A stretch of DNA of 64,000 bases from Gloeothece verrucosa PCC 7822 (lineage in GTDB: Bacteria > Cyanobacteriota > Cyanobacteriia > Cyanobacteriales > Microcystaceae): positions 4,642,501 to 4,706,500 of the forward strand of contig NC_014501.1 of NCBI RefSeq assembly GCF_000147335.1. The letters run 5' to 3'. Below the pieces are notes generated by a model. That model had not been told where the DNA came from, made no database searches, and saw only the letters and a program-made list of their open reading frames with translations. The first letter of the stretch is position 1. Each line of letters begins with the position of its first letter. The position numbers and the translations under genes were made by a program. Below are positions 1 through 7,541 of this stretch, piece by piece.

Positions 1-766
1 TTTCTACCTTCAGTCTTGCTTTCTCATAATTATTAGAACGCTTATTTTTTCTCGACAAACGACGTTGCAGTAATTTCAACTTGCTTTGCTCTTTGCCATA
101 GAATTTTGGGCGTTTTGAGCTATAGCCATCAGAAGTAGCAACATAAGCCCCAAGATTCAAATCTACCCCAATAAAATGCCCTGAAGGACTTTCTGTTGAT
201 GGTAGTGATTCGGGACTCGAAATAGTGATGACAGCAAACCATCCCTTGGCTTTACGAACCACTCTAACTTGTTTGACAGCAAAGCTTTCTGGAATAGGGC
301 GATGTAGATTTATCTGAACTTTTCCTAGTTTTGGTAATGCTATTTGCCAACCCGTAACGGGATTGGTTTTGAATTGAGGAAAAAGTAAAGACTTCATCTG
401 TCCATACTTTTTGAAACGAGGAAAACCAAAACCTCTCTCTTTGAAAAAATCCCAAGCATCATGCAGTCTTCTAATAGTGCATTGAAGCACTTGAGATGGA
501 GCATTTGCTAACCTAGGAAATATTTTCTTGGCTTTTGGTAATGCGTTTTGTTGTTTAGAATAACTAGGAAAAGGATAGTCAGCAGGCATTATATACTCAA
601 ATTCAAGACTACATCTGTCAACGGGCGACTTCCTAGAAGCTATCCAGTCTTTTATTTCTCTAAGAGCGTAGTTATAACAAGCACGAGAAGTTTCTAGCCA
701 CTCCAATAGCATACCTTCTTGGAGTGCGTCTGGGTAAATTCTATAGGTGTAGTTGAAAGTGAGCAT
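1..766 (-). CDS. tnpB: TnpB (IS200/IS605-family OrfB) protein, 5' part; runs off the left edge
   Basis: On the minus strand, translation from ATG at 764-766 is open for 255 codons to the window edge. It opens MLTFNYTYRIYP, the usual TnpB start, with basic helices (residues 90-120) and then FIGVDLNLGAYVATSDG at about 198-214, which carries the first RuvC aspartate (D202). The RuvC glutamate, last aspartate and zinc ribbon would lie beyond the edge, so intactness cannot be judged. TnpB proteins are RNA-guided nucleases carried by IS200/IS605 elements. No tnpA is seen upstream, so this may be a tnpB-only element. The following DNA (840-1000) holds hairpins that could be the element's end. Confidence 0.9.
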   Translation of the reverse strand, partial: MLTFNYTYRIYPDALQEGMLLEWLETSRACYNYALREIKDWIASRKSPVDRCSLEFEYIMPADYPFPSYSKQQNALPKAKKIFPRLANAPSQVLQCTIRRLHDAWDFFKERGFGFPRFKKYGQMKSLLFPQFKTNPVTGWQIALPKLGKVQINLHRPIPESFAVKQVRVVRKAKGWFAVITISSPESLPSTESPSGHFIGVDLNLGAYVATSDGYSSKRPKFYGKEQSKLKLLQRRLSRKNKRSNNYEKARLKVE

Positions 767-916
767 AAACACCTCTAAATATCGACCACCAATATCTTAC
801 CACATAACAATGTTATAGTAAATATCGTCCCTTCCCTTCGCTGTCGCTCAGGACAAGCCTTACGTCAGAGCAAGGCTTCGCTGTTTCATTTATTGGTCGG
901 GATTCATGAGGTCGCG

Positions 917-939
917 CATTTGGAGGTTTCCTCCAAATG
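917..939. repeat. Perfect 10-bp hairpin upstream of tnpB
   Basis: Two 10-bp perfect arms (917-926 and 930-939) around a 3-nt loop, G-rich left arm and C-rich right arm. IS200/IS605 ends carry subterminal hairpins of this type, so it may mark the tnpB-proximal end of the element. No T-run follows, so a terminator is less likely. The exact element boundary cannot be set from one end. Confidence 0.5.
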
Positions 940-951
940 ATTCTCGCTGTC

Positions 952-1000
952 GTCCCCACCGTTCAATGTGGATATTTTTTTAGAATTTTTAGGTGGGGAC
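952..1000. repeat. 9-bp inverted repeat with 31-nt AT-rich loop
   Basis: Arms gtccccacc (952-960) and ggtggggac (992-1000) are perfectly complementary. They sit between the hairpin at 917-939 and the yciI-like gene at 1064. With that hairpin this makes a structured 85-bp block in the 297-bp gap 767-1063. It could be the edge of the tnpB element or the leader of the next gene. No gene is seen in this gap. Confidence 0.45.
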
Positions 1001-1063
1001 TTCTCCCGACATTCTGTTAAAATAATTTCGGCGTTTTTATTTAAGAAAATTTAAGGTTTAATT

Positions 1064-1333
1064 ATGGCAAAGTATGTTATGTGGGGGAGTTACTGTGAAA
1101 ATGCCATTGAGAAACGGACTCCTTATCGTCAAGCGCATTTAGACGGTTTAGCCGCCCAAAAAGAGCAAGGCATTTTGATTACTTTGGGACCCACCAAGGA
1201 TAATACTATTGTATTTGGCATTTATGAAGCCGAAAGTGAAGACGCGGTCAGAGAATTGATCGAAGGAGATCCTTATTGGAAAAATGGCATTTGGACAGAA
1301 TACGAAGTTAAAGAATGGATACAGGTTTTTTAA
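1064..1333 (+). CDS. YciI-like family protein
   Basis: 89 residues, the usual size for a single YciI/YCII domain, a small alpha/beta ferredoxin-like fold. It opens AKYVMWGSYCENAIEKRTPYR, then HLDGL (about 26-30), which holds the conserved family His, and TLGPTKDN and EGDPYWKNGIW, the typical YCII ending where a D-P pair precedes the last strand. The biochemical role of most YciI proteins is unknown; some homologues act as dehydrochlorinase-like enzymes. It stands alone, converging on the pentapeptide gene at 1378. The start is the ATG at 1064, with only a weak purine-rich leader. Confidence 0.85.
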   Translation: MAKYVMWGSYCENAIEKRTPYRQAHLDGLAAQKEQGILITLGPTKDNTIVFGIYEAESEDAVRELIEGDPYWKNGIWTEYEVKEWIQVF

Positions 1334-1377
1334 AAGGGCGCTCTTAAACAACGCCCCGACCAACTGATAAACATCCA

Positions 1378-1896
1378 TTAATCCGGACAATACAAAGTAT
1401 CCTTAGTATCCCGTCCGGTTACCGGGTTAGTTCCCTTCGCAATAGTACAGAGATATTTCTCCACATCAGGACGTAACAAAACATCCGTAAAATCTGCCCC
1501 ATCAATAATTGCCCCTTTAAACAAAGTATTAGTCGCAAAAGCCCCCTCTAAAACCGCATTAGTAAAATTCACTCTAATCAAACGAGCAGACTCTAAATCA
1601 GCATATCTTAAATTCGCGCCTTCAAAATTAGCCGATTCCAAATTCGAGGCAAAAAAGCGCACACCTTCTAAATTCGCATTACTAAAATTGCTACTCCTTA
1701 AATTAGCATGATCAAATTTAGAATCCCGCAGGTCTTGGCCCGAAAAATCATGATTAACTAAATTTTGTTGTGCATAATCAAGCGCCGTTGCAGGTGCAAT
1801 CATCGGATTGAAGAAAACCATTGCTCCTACTAAAACGATGAATAAACCCACTTTTAAACGAGAAAAAATTAAAGATTGCCACCGATTCATATTCAT
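1378..1896 (-). CDS. Pentapeptide-repeat protein with signal peptide, probably thylakoid lumenal
   Basis: 172 residues. A basic N-terminus (NMNRWQSLIFSRLK) leads into a hydrophobic stretch at about 15-38 ending APATALDYA, a plausible signal peptide with an AxA-like cleavage site. Pentapeptide repeats of the A(N/D)LxX type run from about 50 to 125 (HANLRSSNFSNANLEG). Two cysteines lie in the tail (CTIAKG and the final LYCPD). The right-handed beta-helix fold is known; the function is not. Cyanobacteria have similar lumenal pentapeptide proteins. The start at 1896 is preceded by aaggg, a reasonable ribosome site. Confidence 0.85.
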   Translation of the reverse strand: MNMNRWQSLIFSRLKVGLFIVLVGAMVFFNPMIAPATALDYAQQNLVNHDFSGQDLRDSKFDHANLRSSNFSNANLEGVRFFASNLESANFEGANLRYADLESARLIRVNFTNAVLEGAFATNTLFKGAIIDGADFTDVLLRPDVEKYLCTIAKGTNPVTGRDTKDTLYCPD

Positions 1897-2100
1897 ATTA
1901 ACCCTTATTAGTTAATCAGCGTTTTCTTCACAAGCAATAGCCAATTTACTCAGTTTTTCAGCTTATTGCTGAGATATCTTCAAACCAGTCTACCTCATAT
2001 CACTGTTTCGTGACTTATATCAGTAAAAACCTCTATTGTTTGGATCACCAAATCGAGTACATTAAAACTATAGTCAAATTTCGCAAATGCTATTCTAAAC

Positions 2101-2751
2101 ATGACTAATACACAAGAATTACCCCTGTGGGTACAAGGCCGGGAACAAGTCCTCAGTAACGATACAGATGTTGAGTGGCGAGGTGGTCAACGTCCGGACT
2201 ATACCCAACTTGACCAAAATGGGGACAAAGAGAGAAAGTATAATCATGCTGAGGGTTCTCTCAACGCCATCGCTCACAATTTAGTCAAAACCTTCGAGAT
2301 GGAAGCATCTCACAAAGCTAACCCCCAACAATGGTTATCTATTGTTACCGATAAGTTTCGCATGAGTAGCAATGGAGGGCAACAATACACCGCCGAAGAA
2401 GTTTACGAGAAAGGAACCTATAATCTATTTCTGACTGATACAGAACATTATCGTGCCTCAGAGGAAACTTTCGACTCATCCTATAATTTGTTTCATACAG
2501 CTTTCCCGAAAGGGTTTCACTGGGAACTGATAGAAGTGGTTTCAGGGCCTCCTAATGTGGTGTTTAAGTGGCGGCACTGGGGAACCTTTAACGGTCCCTA
2601 CAAAGATTCTCAACCCACAGGAGAAACTATCGAAATTGTTGGTTTAAGTATTGCTAAAGTGACCGATGATTTAAAAATTGAATTGGTTGAGCATTATTTT
2701 GATAATAGTGCTTTCTTGCAAAAATTAACCAGTGGGGGTAAAAAAAGTTAA
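2101..2751 (+). CDS. SnoaL-like (NTF2-fold) protein resembling plant pathogen-related protein
   Basis: 216 residues. From memory, the pattern EMEASHKANPQQW, YTAEEVYEKGTYNLFL, SSYNLFHTAFPKGFHWE and GPPNVVFKWRHWG...GPYK matches the barley-type 'pathogen-related protein' along most of its length, including FxWExIxVxSGPPxxxFxxRHWG. That family is an NTF2/SnoaL-like fold with no assigned enzyme activity. There is no signal peptide or membrane segment, so it is probably cytosolic. The gene is monocistronic, with about 200 bp of AT-rich DNA upstream. Family similarity is fairly secure; function is unknown. Confidence 0.75.
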   Translation: MTNTQELPLWVQGREQVLSNDTDVEWRGGQRPDYTQLDQNGDKERKYNHAEGSLNAIAHNLVKTFEMEASHKANPQQWLSIVTDKFRMSSNGGQQYTAEEVYEKGTYNLFLTDTEHYRASEETFDSSYNLFHTAFPKGFHWELIEVVSGPPNVVFKWRHWGTFNGPYKDSQPTGETIEIVGLSIAKVTDDLKIELVEHYFDNSAFLQKLTSGGKKS

Positions 2752-2864
2752 TTGTTAATCATTGAAAGTTATTAGTTATCCGGGGCTATTTTATTCTCTG
2801 CCAGCGCTTCCCAAGAATAAAACAGTCCTGAAAAAATCATGATTAAAATGCAGGAAAGCTAAAT

Positions 2865-3452
2865 ATGCCACGTTTTTTAGAAACAGAACGGTTAATACTA
2901 CGTTATATAACTGAAGCCGATGCCGACAATCTTTTCCAATTAGACAGTGATCCTGAAGTTATGCGCTTTATTAGCGGAGGAAAAACAACTGATTATGAAG
3001 CCATAAAAAATAAACTTTTGCCCCTTTTTATCGGATATTATCAAAAATATGGACAATTAGCCGCTTGGGCAGTAGAGGAAAAAATTAGTCAAAACTTCAT
3101 CGGTTGGTTCATCTTTAGACCGGCATCGGAATTTAAATGGGCCAAAGAATTAAACTTAGCCAGCAAAGAGGAAATAGAACTAGGTTATCGCTTGTGTAGA
3201 ACCAGTTGGGGAAAAGGATATGCAACAGAAGGCTCTAAAGCTTTAATCCATAAGGGATTTAAAGAATTAAACGTTAAAAAAGTTTGTGCATTTGCTCTAG
3301 CCAACAATAAAGCCTCAACTCGGGTAATGGAAAAAGTCGGATTAAAATTAGAAAAAGAGTTTCAATTTACCGAAGCTCAATTTCCTTGCTTTCAAGAAGC
3401 AGACCGTAAAGCGCTTAAATACTCTCTCAGAGAAGCTGAATTTTTAGATTAG
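2865..3452 (+). CDS. GNAT family N-acetyltransferase, RimJ/RimL type
   Basis: 195 residues with the RimJ/L-type opening RFLETERLILRYITEADADNLFQLDSDPEVMRFI. The acetyl-CoA loop is RTSWGKGYATEGSKALI (about 127-144), fitting the RxxxGxG/A motif, and ANNKASTRVMEKVGLKLEKEF gives the standard motif B. Such enzymes acetylate N-termini or small amines, and the substrate cannot be told here. caggaaag lies about 6 nt before the ATG. The next GNAT starts 24 nt downstream, so the two are likely co-transcribed. Confidence 0.88.
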   Translation: MPRFLETERLILRYITEADADNLFQLDSDPEVMRFISGGKTTDYEAIKNKLLPLFIGYYQKYGQLAAWAVEEKISQNFIGWFIFRPASEFKWAKELNLASKEEIELGYRLCRTSWGKGYATEGSKALIHKGFKELNVKKVCAFALANNKASTRVMEKVGLKLEKEFQFTEAQFPCFQEADRKALKYSLREAEFLD

Positions 3453-3476
3453 AGTTAATTTGAATAAATAAATCTT

Positions 3477-3935
3477 ATGAAGCCAGAAATTATTGATCAT
3501 CTCAGCGAAAAGCAAATACAGGAATTATGTCAACTTTTTCAATCAACCTGGTGGGCAAAAGGCCGAAAACTCCCCGATGTGCAACGAATGCTCAACCATT
3601 CAGACTTAATTGTGGCACTTTGCCATCACTCCTCTCGTCAACTCCTAGGATTTTCCCGAATTTTGACAGATTATGTTTACCGAGCTATTTTATTTGATGT
3701 AGTCATTCGAGATAATTATCGGCAACAAGGACTCGGCAAAATTCTGATGGAAGCCATCATTAATCATCCAGATTTACAAGAGATTGAAGGATTGATCCTA
3801 TTTTGTCAGCCTGAAGTGATACCATTTTATCAAAAATGGGGTTTTTGGGGCAAATCTGACCGATTAGAAATAATGATTCGTCCTGCTGCTGAGACAGAAT
3901 TACTACAAGAAAAAGCGGGTAGTTTAATGAATTAA
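3477..3935 (+). CDS. GNAT family N-acetyltransferase, small
   Basis: 152 residues. The central part reads ILFDVVIRDNYRQQGLGKILMEAII, with RQQGLGK as the acetyl-CoA pyrophosphate loop, followed by a LFCQPEVIPFYQKWGF motif typical of a single-domain GNAT. It is a different subfamily from the neighbour at 2865 and follows it by 24 nt in the same direction. Substrate unknown. The tail QEKAGSLMN is poorly conserved in such proteins. Confidence 0.85.
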   Translation: MKPEIIDHLSEKQIQELCQLFQSTWWAKGRKLPDVQRMLNHSDLIVALCHHSSRQLLGFSRILTDYVYRAILFDVVIRDNYRQQGLGKILMEAIINHPDLQEIEGLILFCQPEVIPFYQKWGFWGKSDRLEIMIRPAAETELLQEKAGSLMN

Positions 3936-4053
3936 CAGAAAAAATTTTTTTGCCCAAAAATCCGGAATCAGACTGGAGGGGGGTGTAGATATAGATATAA
4001 GTTTAAAACCGCCAGCAAATGTTACTGATAAAATCGCTGGTATATAGTAAATC

Positions 4054-4088
4054 TTAGACTCAGGTGAAATTGATTCGTCTGAGTCTAA
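4054..4088. terminator. Hairpin between convergent genes, likely terminator
   Basis: Perfect 10-bp arms (4054-4063 and 4079-4088) around a 15-nt loop, lying between the plus-strand GNAT and the minus-strand cobW-like gene. The flanks are AT-rich, without a long U-tract on either strand, so termination is plausible but not certain. Confidence 0.5.
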
Positions 4089-4111
4089 ATATATATTTGC
4101 CCATCCTTAAC

Positions 4112-5146
4112 TTAGTTTCTCAGCTTGGCTGAAATTAAGTCCAGATCCAGAGAACGACCAATAACCACTAATTTAGTTTGTCTTAACTCGGAAGCGTTCC
4201 AAAGACGGTCATAATAAGAATCAAAACGATCCCCGACTCCTTGCAATACCATCCGCATTGGTTTATTAGCAACATCCACAAAACCCTTAATACGGTAAAT
4301 TTCTTCAGTAGCGACTAATTCCTTTAATTTTGTCAGAAAAGCTTTAGGGTCAACTGCCTGATCAAAAATCACCTGAACAGAGTTAATCTCTTCATCGTGG
4401 TCGTGATCTTCCTCTTGGTCATGATGAGAAGGGCGGCTATCTAAATTATCTTCTACGGCCGCATTAAACCCTAAAAGAATCTCGGGACTAATTTCCCCAT
4501 GATGACAAGGAACCACTTTCACACCCGGGCGTAACTCCTGTTTTAAGAAGTTTTGAATCTGAGTTAAAGTCGCATCATCCACCAAATCAGTTTTTGTCAG
4601 TAACACCAGATCAGCACAAGCTAACTGATCCTCAAATAATTCTTCGATGGGGGTTTCATGTTCCAGGTTAGGATCGGCCTGTCGCTGTGCTTCCAATGCG
4701 GCAAGATCTCCCACTAAAGTCCCTGCGGCTAAAGCTTGGCAGTCTACCACCGTCACCACGCCATCTACTGTAGCACCATTGCGAATTTCTGGCCAACGGA
4801 AAGCTTGCACCAAAGGTTTAGGTAATGCTAACCCCGAGGTTTCTATCAACATACAATCAATTTGTTCTCGTCTCTCTAATAATTGCTGCATAGTGGGAAA
4901 AAATTCTTCTTGAACCGTACAGCATAAGCATCCGTTCGTCAGTTCGACAATATTATCTTGGGGGTTTTCATCTTCATCACAAATTTGACATCCTCGTAAC
5001 AATTCCCCATCAATTCCCACCTCACCAAATTCATTAACTAAAATAGCGATGCGTCGGCCTTGGTTGTTTTGCAGTAAGTGACGTACTAAGGTAGTTTTAC
5101 CAGCACCTAAAAAACCAGTGATAACAGTAACGGGGATTTTGTGCAT
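4112..5146 (-). CDS. CobW/COG0523-family GTPase (G3E), putative metal chaperone
   Basis: 344 residues. P-loop GFLGAGKTT at 11-19; the family's GCLCC metal-binding motif at about 72-76, preceded by a CQICDEDE stretch; Walker B-like ETSGLALP; and TKTDLVDD as the guanine specificity motif. A His/Asp-rich stretch (HHDQEEDHDHDEE, about 241-253) precedes the CobW C-terminal domain. G3E GTPases of this type deliver metals, often zinc, and are distinct from cobalamin CobN partners. No cobalt insertion gene is near. It follows the PPOX gene by 88 nt on the same strand. Metal identity is inferred only from the His-rich linker; no clear Zur box was found. Confidence 0.88.
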   Translation of the reverse strand: MHKIPVTVITGFLGAGKTTLVRHLLQNNQGRRIAILVNEFGEVGIDGELLRGCQICDEDENPQDNIVELTNGCLCCTVQEEFFPTMQQLLERREQIDCMLIETSGLALPKPLVQAFRWPEIRNGATVDGVVTVVDCQALAAGTLVGDLAALEAQRQADPNLEHETPIEELFEDQLACADLVLLTKTDLVDDATLTQIQNFLKQELRPGVKVVPCHHGEISPEILLGFNAAVEDNLDSRPSHHDQEEDHDHDEEINSVQVIFDQAVDPKAFLTKLKELVATEEIYRIKGFVDVANKPMRMVLQGVGDRFDSYYDRLWNASELRQTKLVVIGRSLDLDLISAKLRN

Positions 5147-5234
5147 TTTGGCTTTAGAAACATAAAGGCAATAAAATATTGTGGCATTACCTGTATAACT
5201 TACTCAATAATTTTTTTAAATTTTAACACTTGTT

Positions 5235-5825
5235 TTAGGGATTAACTTCTTGTCTAATCCAAGTTTTAGACTCATCCAAAAAGTATTGATAGCGATTTTG
5301 AGGATTTCCTCGTAATTCTAGATGGTCCACTCGTTGAGGATCGAGTAACAACAGACAAAAATTAGTTAAAGGTTGATCAGGAGAGGGAAAAGGAGAACAA
5401 AAAGCTGAATCATCCTTGATTCTCGCTTGTGCTGGTTCTGGCCAAGCAAACTGTAATCTAGCCGCATCAGATAATTGTTGCCAAACTAAATGACGTTCTT
5501 GTTGTAAGTTAGCAGGGGAACCATTAGCCGTAATAAGATTCAGAATTCCGGCTAGACGAAACTGTTCTCGGGTTTTCGTAAAATACCAACAAATTTCTCC
5601 CCAAGCTTGATGCTCAATTTGGCTCACTTTTTCACTGCGGAGATCGGTAACAATTTTGATTTGATTACTATTATTTAAATAACCTCTAAATACGACTGTC
5701 CGATTTTTCGGGAGTCCTTCTGGAGTAACAGTAGCCAATTGAAAGTAACGAGAATAGGGTTGACTACGATTGAGATGTAAAGCCCTAGATAAAGAGGTAC
5801 GCCAAGGAGGTAGATTATTTGTCAT
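5235..5825 (-). CDS. Npun_F5749-type FMN-dependent PPOX flavoprotein
   Basis: 196 residues. It starts PPWRTSLSRALHLNRSQPYSRYFQLATV, then KNRTVVFRGY and EKVSQIEHQAWGEICWYF, the arrangement of the pyridoxamine 5'-phosphate oxidase-like split barrel in the cyanobacterial PPOX subgroup. It keeps the LLLLDPQRVDHLELRG strand and ends in WIRQEVNP. Such proteins bind FMN, and the substrate is not established. No transmembrane segment. It lies upstream of the CobW-like gene and may share its transcript. Confidence 0.8.
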   Translation of the reverse strand: MTNNLPPWRTSLSRALHLNRSQPYSRYFQLATVTPEGLPKNRTVVFRGYLNNSNQIKIVTDLRSEKVSQIEHQAWGEICWYFTKTREQFRLAGILNLITANGSPANLQQERHLVWQQLSDAARLQFAWPEPAQARIKDDSAFCSPFPSPDQPLTNFCLLLLDPQRVDHLELRGNPQNRYQYFLDESKTWIRQEVNP

Positions 5826-5880
5826 AATAGCAATTATAACACAAAAGGAGCCAAAAAAATCCCTAATGACTCATGACTGA

Positions 5881-6330
5881 ATGGAAGCAGTAATTTTCAT
5901 TGGTATTCAAGCGTCTGGTAAATCAACTTTTTACCGAGAGTATTTTCTTAATAGCCACATTCGCCTAAATTTAGATATGCTCAAAACCCGACATCGGGAA
6001 AAAATTTTAGTTCAAGCTTGTTTAGAAGCCAAACAGCCTTTTGTCGTGGATAATACCAATCCCACTTTAGAAGATAGACAGCGTTATATTCTGCCGGCAA
6101 AAAACAATAAATTTCGGGTAATCGGCTACTATTTTCCGCCAGATTTAGAAAATTGTCAGCAACGCAATCTACAACGACCTGCTAAACAGATTGTGCCTTT
6201 AGTTGGACTCCTGTCCACTTATAAAAAACTAATTGCTCCGGTTTATCAGGAAGGATTTGATGTGATTTACTCAGTAAAAATCGCTTCTAATTTTTCTTTT
6301 ATCGTCAAGAGAATAGTACCTGGAATTTGA
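5881..6330 (+). CDS. P-loop kinase-like protein (polynucleotide kinase type)
   Basis: 149 residues. Walker A GIQASGKST is at about 8-16 after a short first strand (MEAVIFI), followed by HIRLNLDMLKTRHREK. The second strand FVVDNTNPTLEDRQRYI carries the DNTN motif seen in AAA/polynucleotide-kinase-like small kinases. No second domain. The substrate may be a nucleic acid end or a small molecule; sequence does not decide. The ATG follows a TGA by zero bases and lacks a strong ribosome site. Divergent from the PPOX gene, with 55 bp between. Confidence 0.75.
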   Translation: MEAVIFIGIQASGKSTFYREYFLNSHIRLNLDMLKTRHREKILVQACLEAKQPFVVDNTNPTLEDRQRYILPAKNNKFRVIGYYFPPDLENCQQRNLQRPAKQIVPLVGLLSTYKKLIAPVYQEGFDVIYSVKIASNFSFIVKRIVPGI

Positions 6331-6417
6331 TAAAAACTGATTTAAAAAAGTTAATGAGGACAATGATTGAGGGAAAGACTGATAGATTTTGCTCGGTTAA
6401 AACGATGAATGATAATT

Positions 6418-6657
6418 TCATTCGGCCTCTTGGCTAATTGTTAAAGCGAGATATTCATCCATCTCTTCATCATTAATACAATAATCAGAAAATTTTAGAC
6501 CTGAAGGGCCTGAAACCGAACAAAACTGTTCCCATAAACTCCAGGTATCGTCATCATCCTCATCCATGACGATAAAATCGACAAAATCATTGACCTGCTT
6601 GAGAAGATTTTCAGGAAGTTGACGAATTTTCGAGATGGTTTGCTCATGAAGAGTCAT
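6418..6657 (-). CDS. DUF2281-like small protein, antitoxin-like
   Basis: 79 residues. It opens HEQTISKIRQLPENLLKQVNDFVDFI, the hallmark of DUF2281/prevent-host-death-like small proteins that often pair with PIN toxins. The second half (SVSGPSGLKFSDYCINDEEMDEYLALT) is unusual and acidic. No toxin gene is next to it, so it may be an orphan. A good aaaggagaaa ribosome site precedes the ATG. Confidence 0.65.
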   Translation of the reverse strand: MTLHEQTISKIRQLPENLLKQVNDFVDFIVMDEDDDDTWSLWEQFCSVSGPSGLKFSDYCINDEEMDEYLALTISQEAE

Positions 6658-6804
6658 ATCTTTTCTCCTTTATGATGAGACTTAATAGAGTGGAGGATTA
6701 TTGGTCTTGGTGCTGCATATCATTAGGATAACTCTGACCCAGAAACCCTTGCAGTGATACTCATCACTACTTTTAAGAGATTATCGTCTCATCACTGTCA
6801 ACAA

Positions 6805-6825
6805 CAGGGTGTAGGGGGTAGGGTG
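6805..6825. repeat. G-rich 21-bp dispersed repeat, copy 1
   Basis: A 21-bp G-rich stretch beginning cagggtgtag is identical to 23181-23201. It sits in the 371-bp gap 6658-7028, which holds no recognised gene. The rest of the gap has a GC-richer block (6825-6870) of the kind scattered through cyanobacterial genomes. Confidence 0.6.
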
Positions 6826-7028
6826 ACCGACGCGCACAAGCGACGAAGGAGCGCGGAGCATCGTAGGGTGTGGGGGAAGAGTTTTAGGGTTTGTTTCCTA
6901 AGATCATAATATCCAGTTTAAATGCACAACAGCTTATCCATCCTGCCGCTTGTAAGGCACGCCAACTTCTGCTAGAACAGATCTCGCCGCATTTATTCAA
7001 CAACCAAAAGCGTAAAACACAATTAAAT

Positions 7029-7538
7029 ATGAATGAAAATCTAATTCCCATCTCAACCCTTTTTATCGGAATTAACGGATTAATTGCCTTTGTCCTATCC
7101 TATATTGTGGTTATGGAACGTTCAAAAACCCGACTGTGGCATGGTGAGTCAATTGAAGATGTCGCCTCTCAACGAGATCCTTTAGCTAACCCCAATATTG
7201 TTGCTGCAACCGTAGAAAAATTCACTCTCATCATTCTTGGCGATCCATTAATTGATCAAGGAGCCTTACAGCGAAAAATCCGCGCTCATGCTAACTTTAC
7301 CGAATATGTTCCTCTGGCCTTATTGTTTATCGTTGCTTTAGAGTTGATGTCTTCGCCGAGTTGGTTAGTATGGCTTCTCGGTAGTAGCCTAACTATCAGC
7401 CGCATTGCTCATGGATATGGTTTAATTAGGGTTTATGGGCCTTCTCCAGGACGAGCGATCGGGTTTTTTGGGACTTGGTTTGTTTATTTATTGGGTGCAG
7501 GAGCCTGTATTTATTATGGGTTAAAAGCCATTATGTAA
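7029..7538 (+). CDS. MAPEG-family membrane protein
   Basis: 169 residues from ATG at 7029. The reading frame is open back to 6891, but the upstream part is not MAPEG-like and would need a TTG start. Four hydrophobic segments (about 5-28, 90-108, 112-128, 146-166) match the four-helix MAPEG fold. Conserved residues include QRKIRAHANFTEYVPLALL (about 78-96), the E-R-A/H-A-N-x-x-E motif, and SRIAHGYGL. Family members are glutathione- or lipid-dependent membrane enzymes; the activity here is unknown. CobA-HemD starts 3 nt after the stop, indicating one transcript. Confidence 0.82.
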   Translation: MNENLIPISTLFIGINGLIAFVLSYIVVMERSKTRLWHGESIEDVASQRDPLANPNIVAATVEKFTLIILGDPLIDQGALQRKIRAHANFTEYVPLALLFIVALELMSSPSWLVWLLGSSLTISRIAHGYGLIRVYGPSPGRAIGFFGTWFVYLLGAGACIYYGLKAIM

Positions 7539-7541
7539 TTT

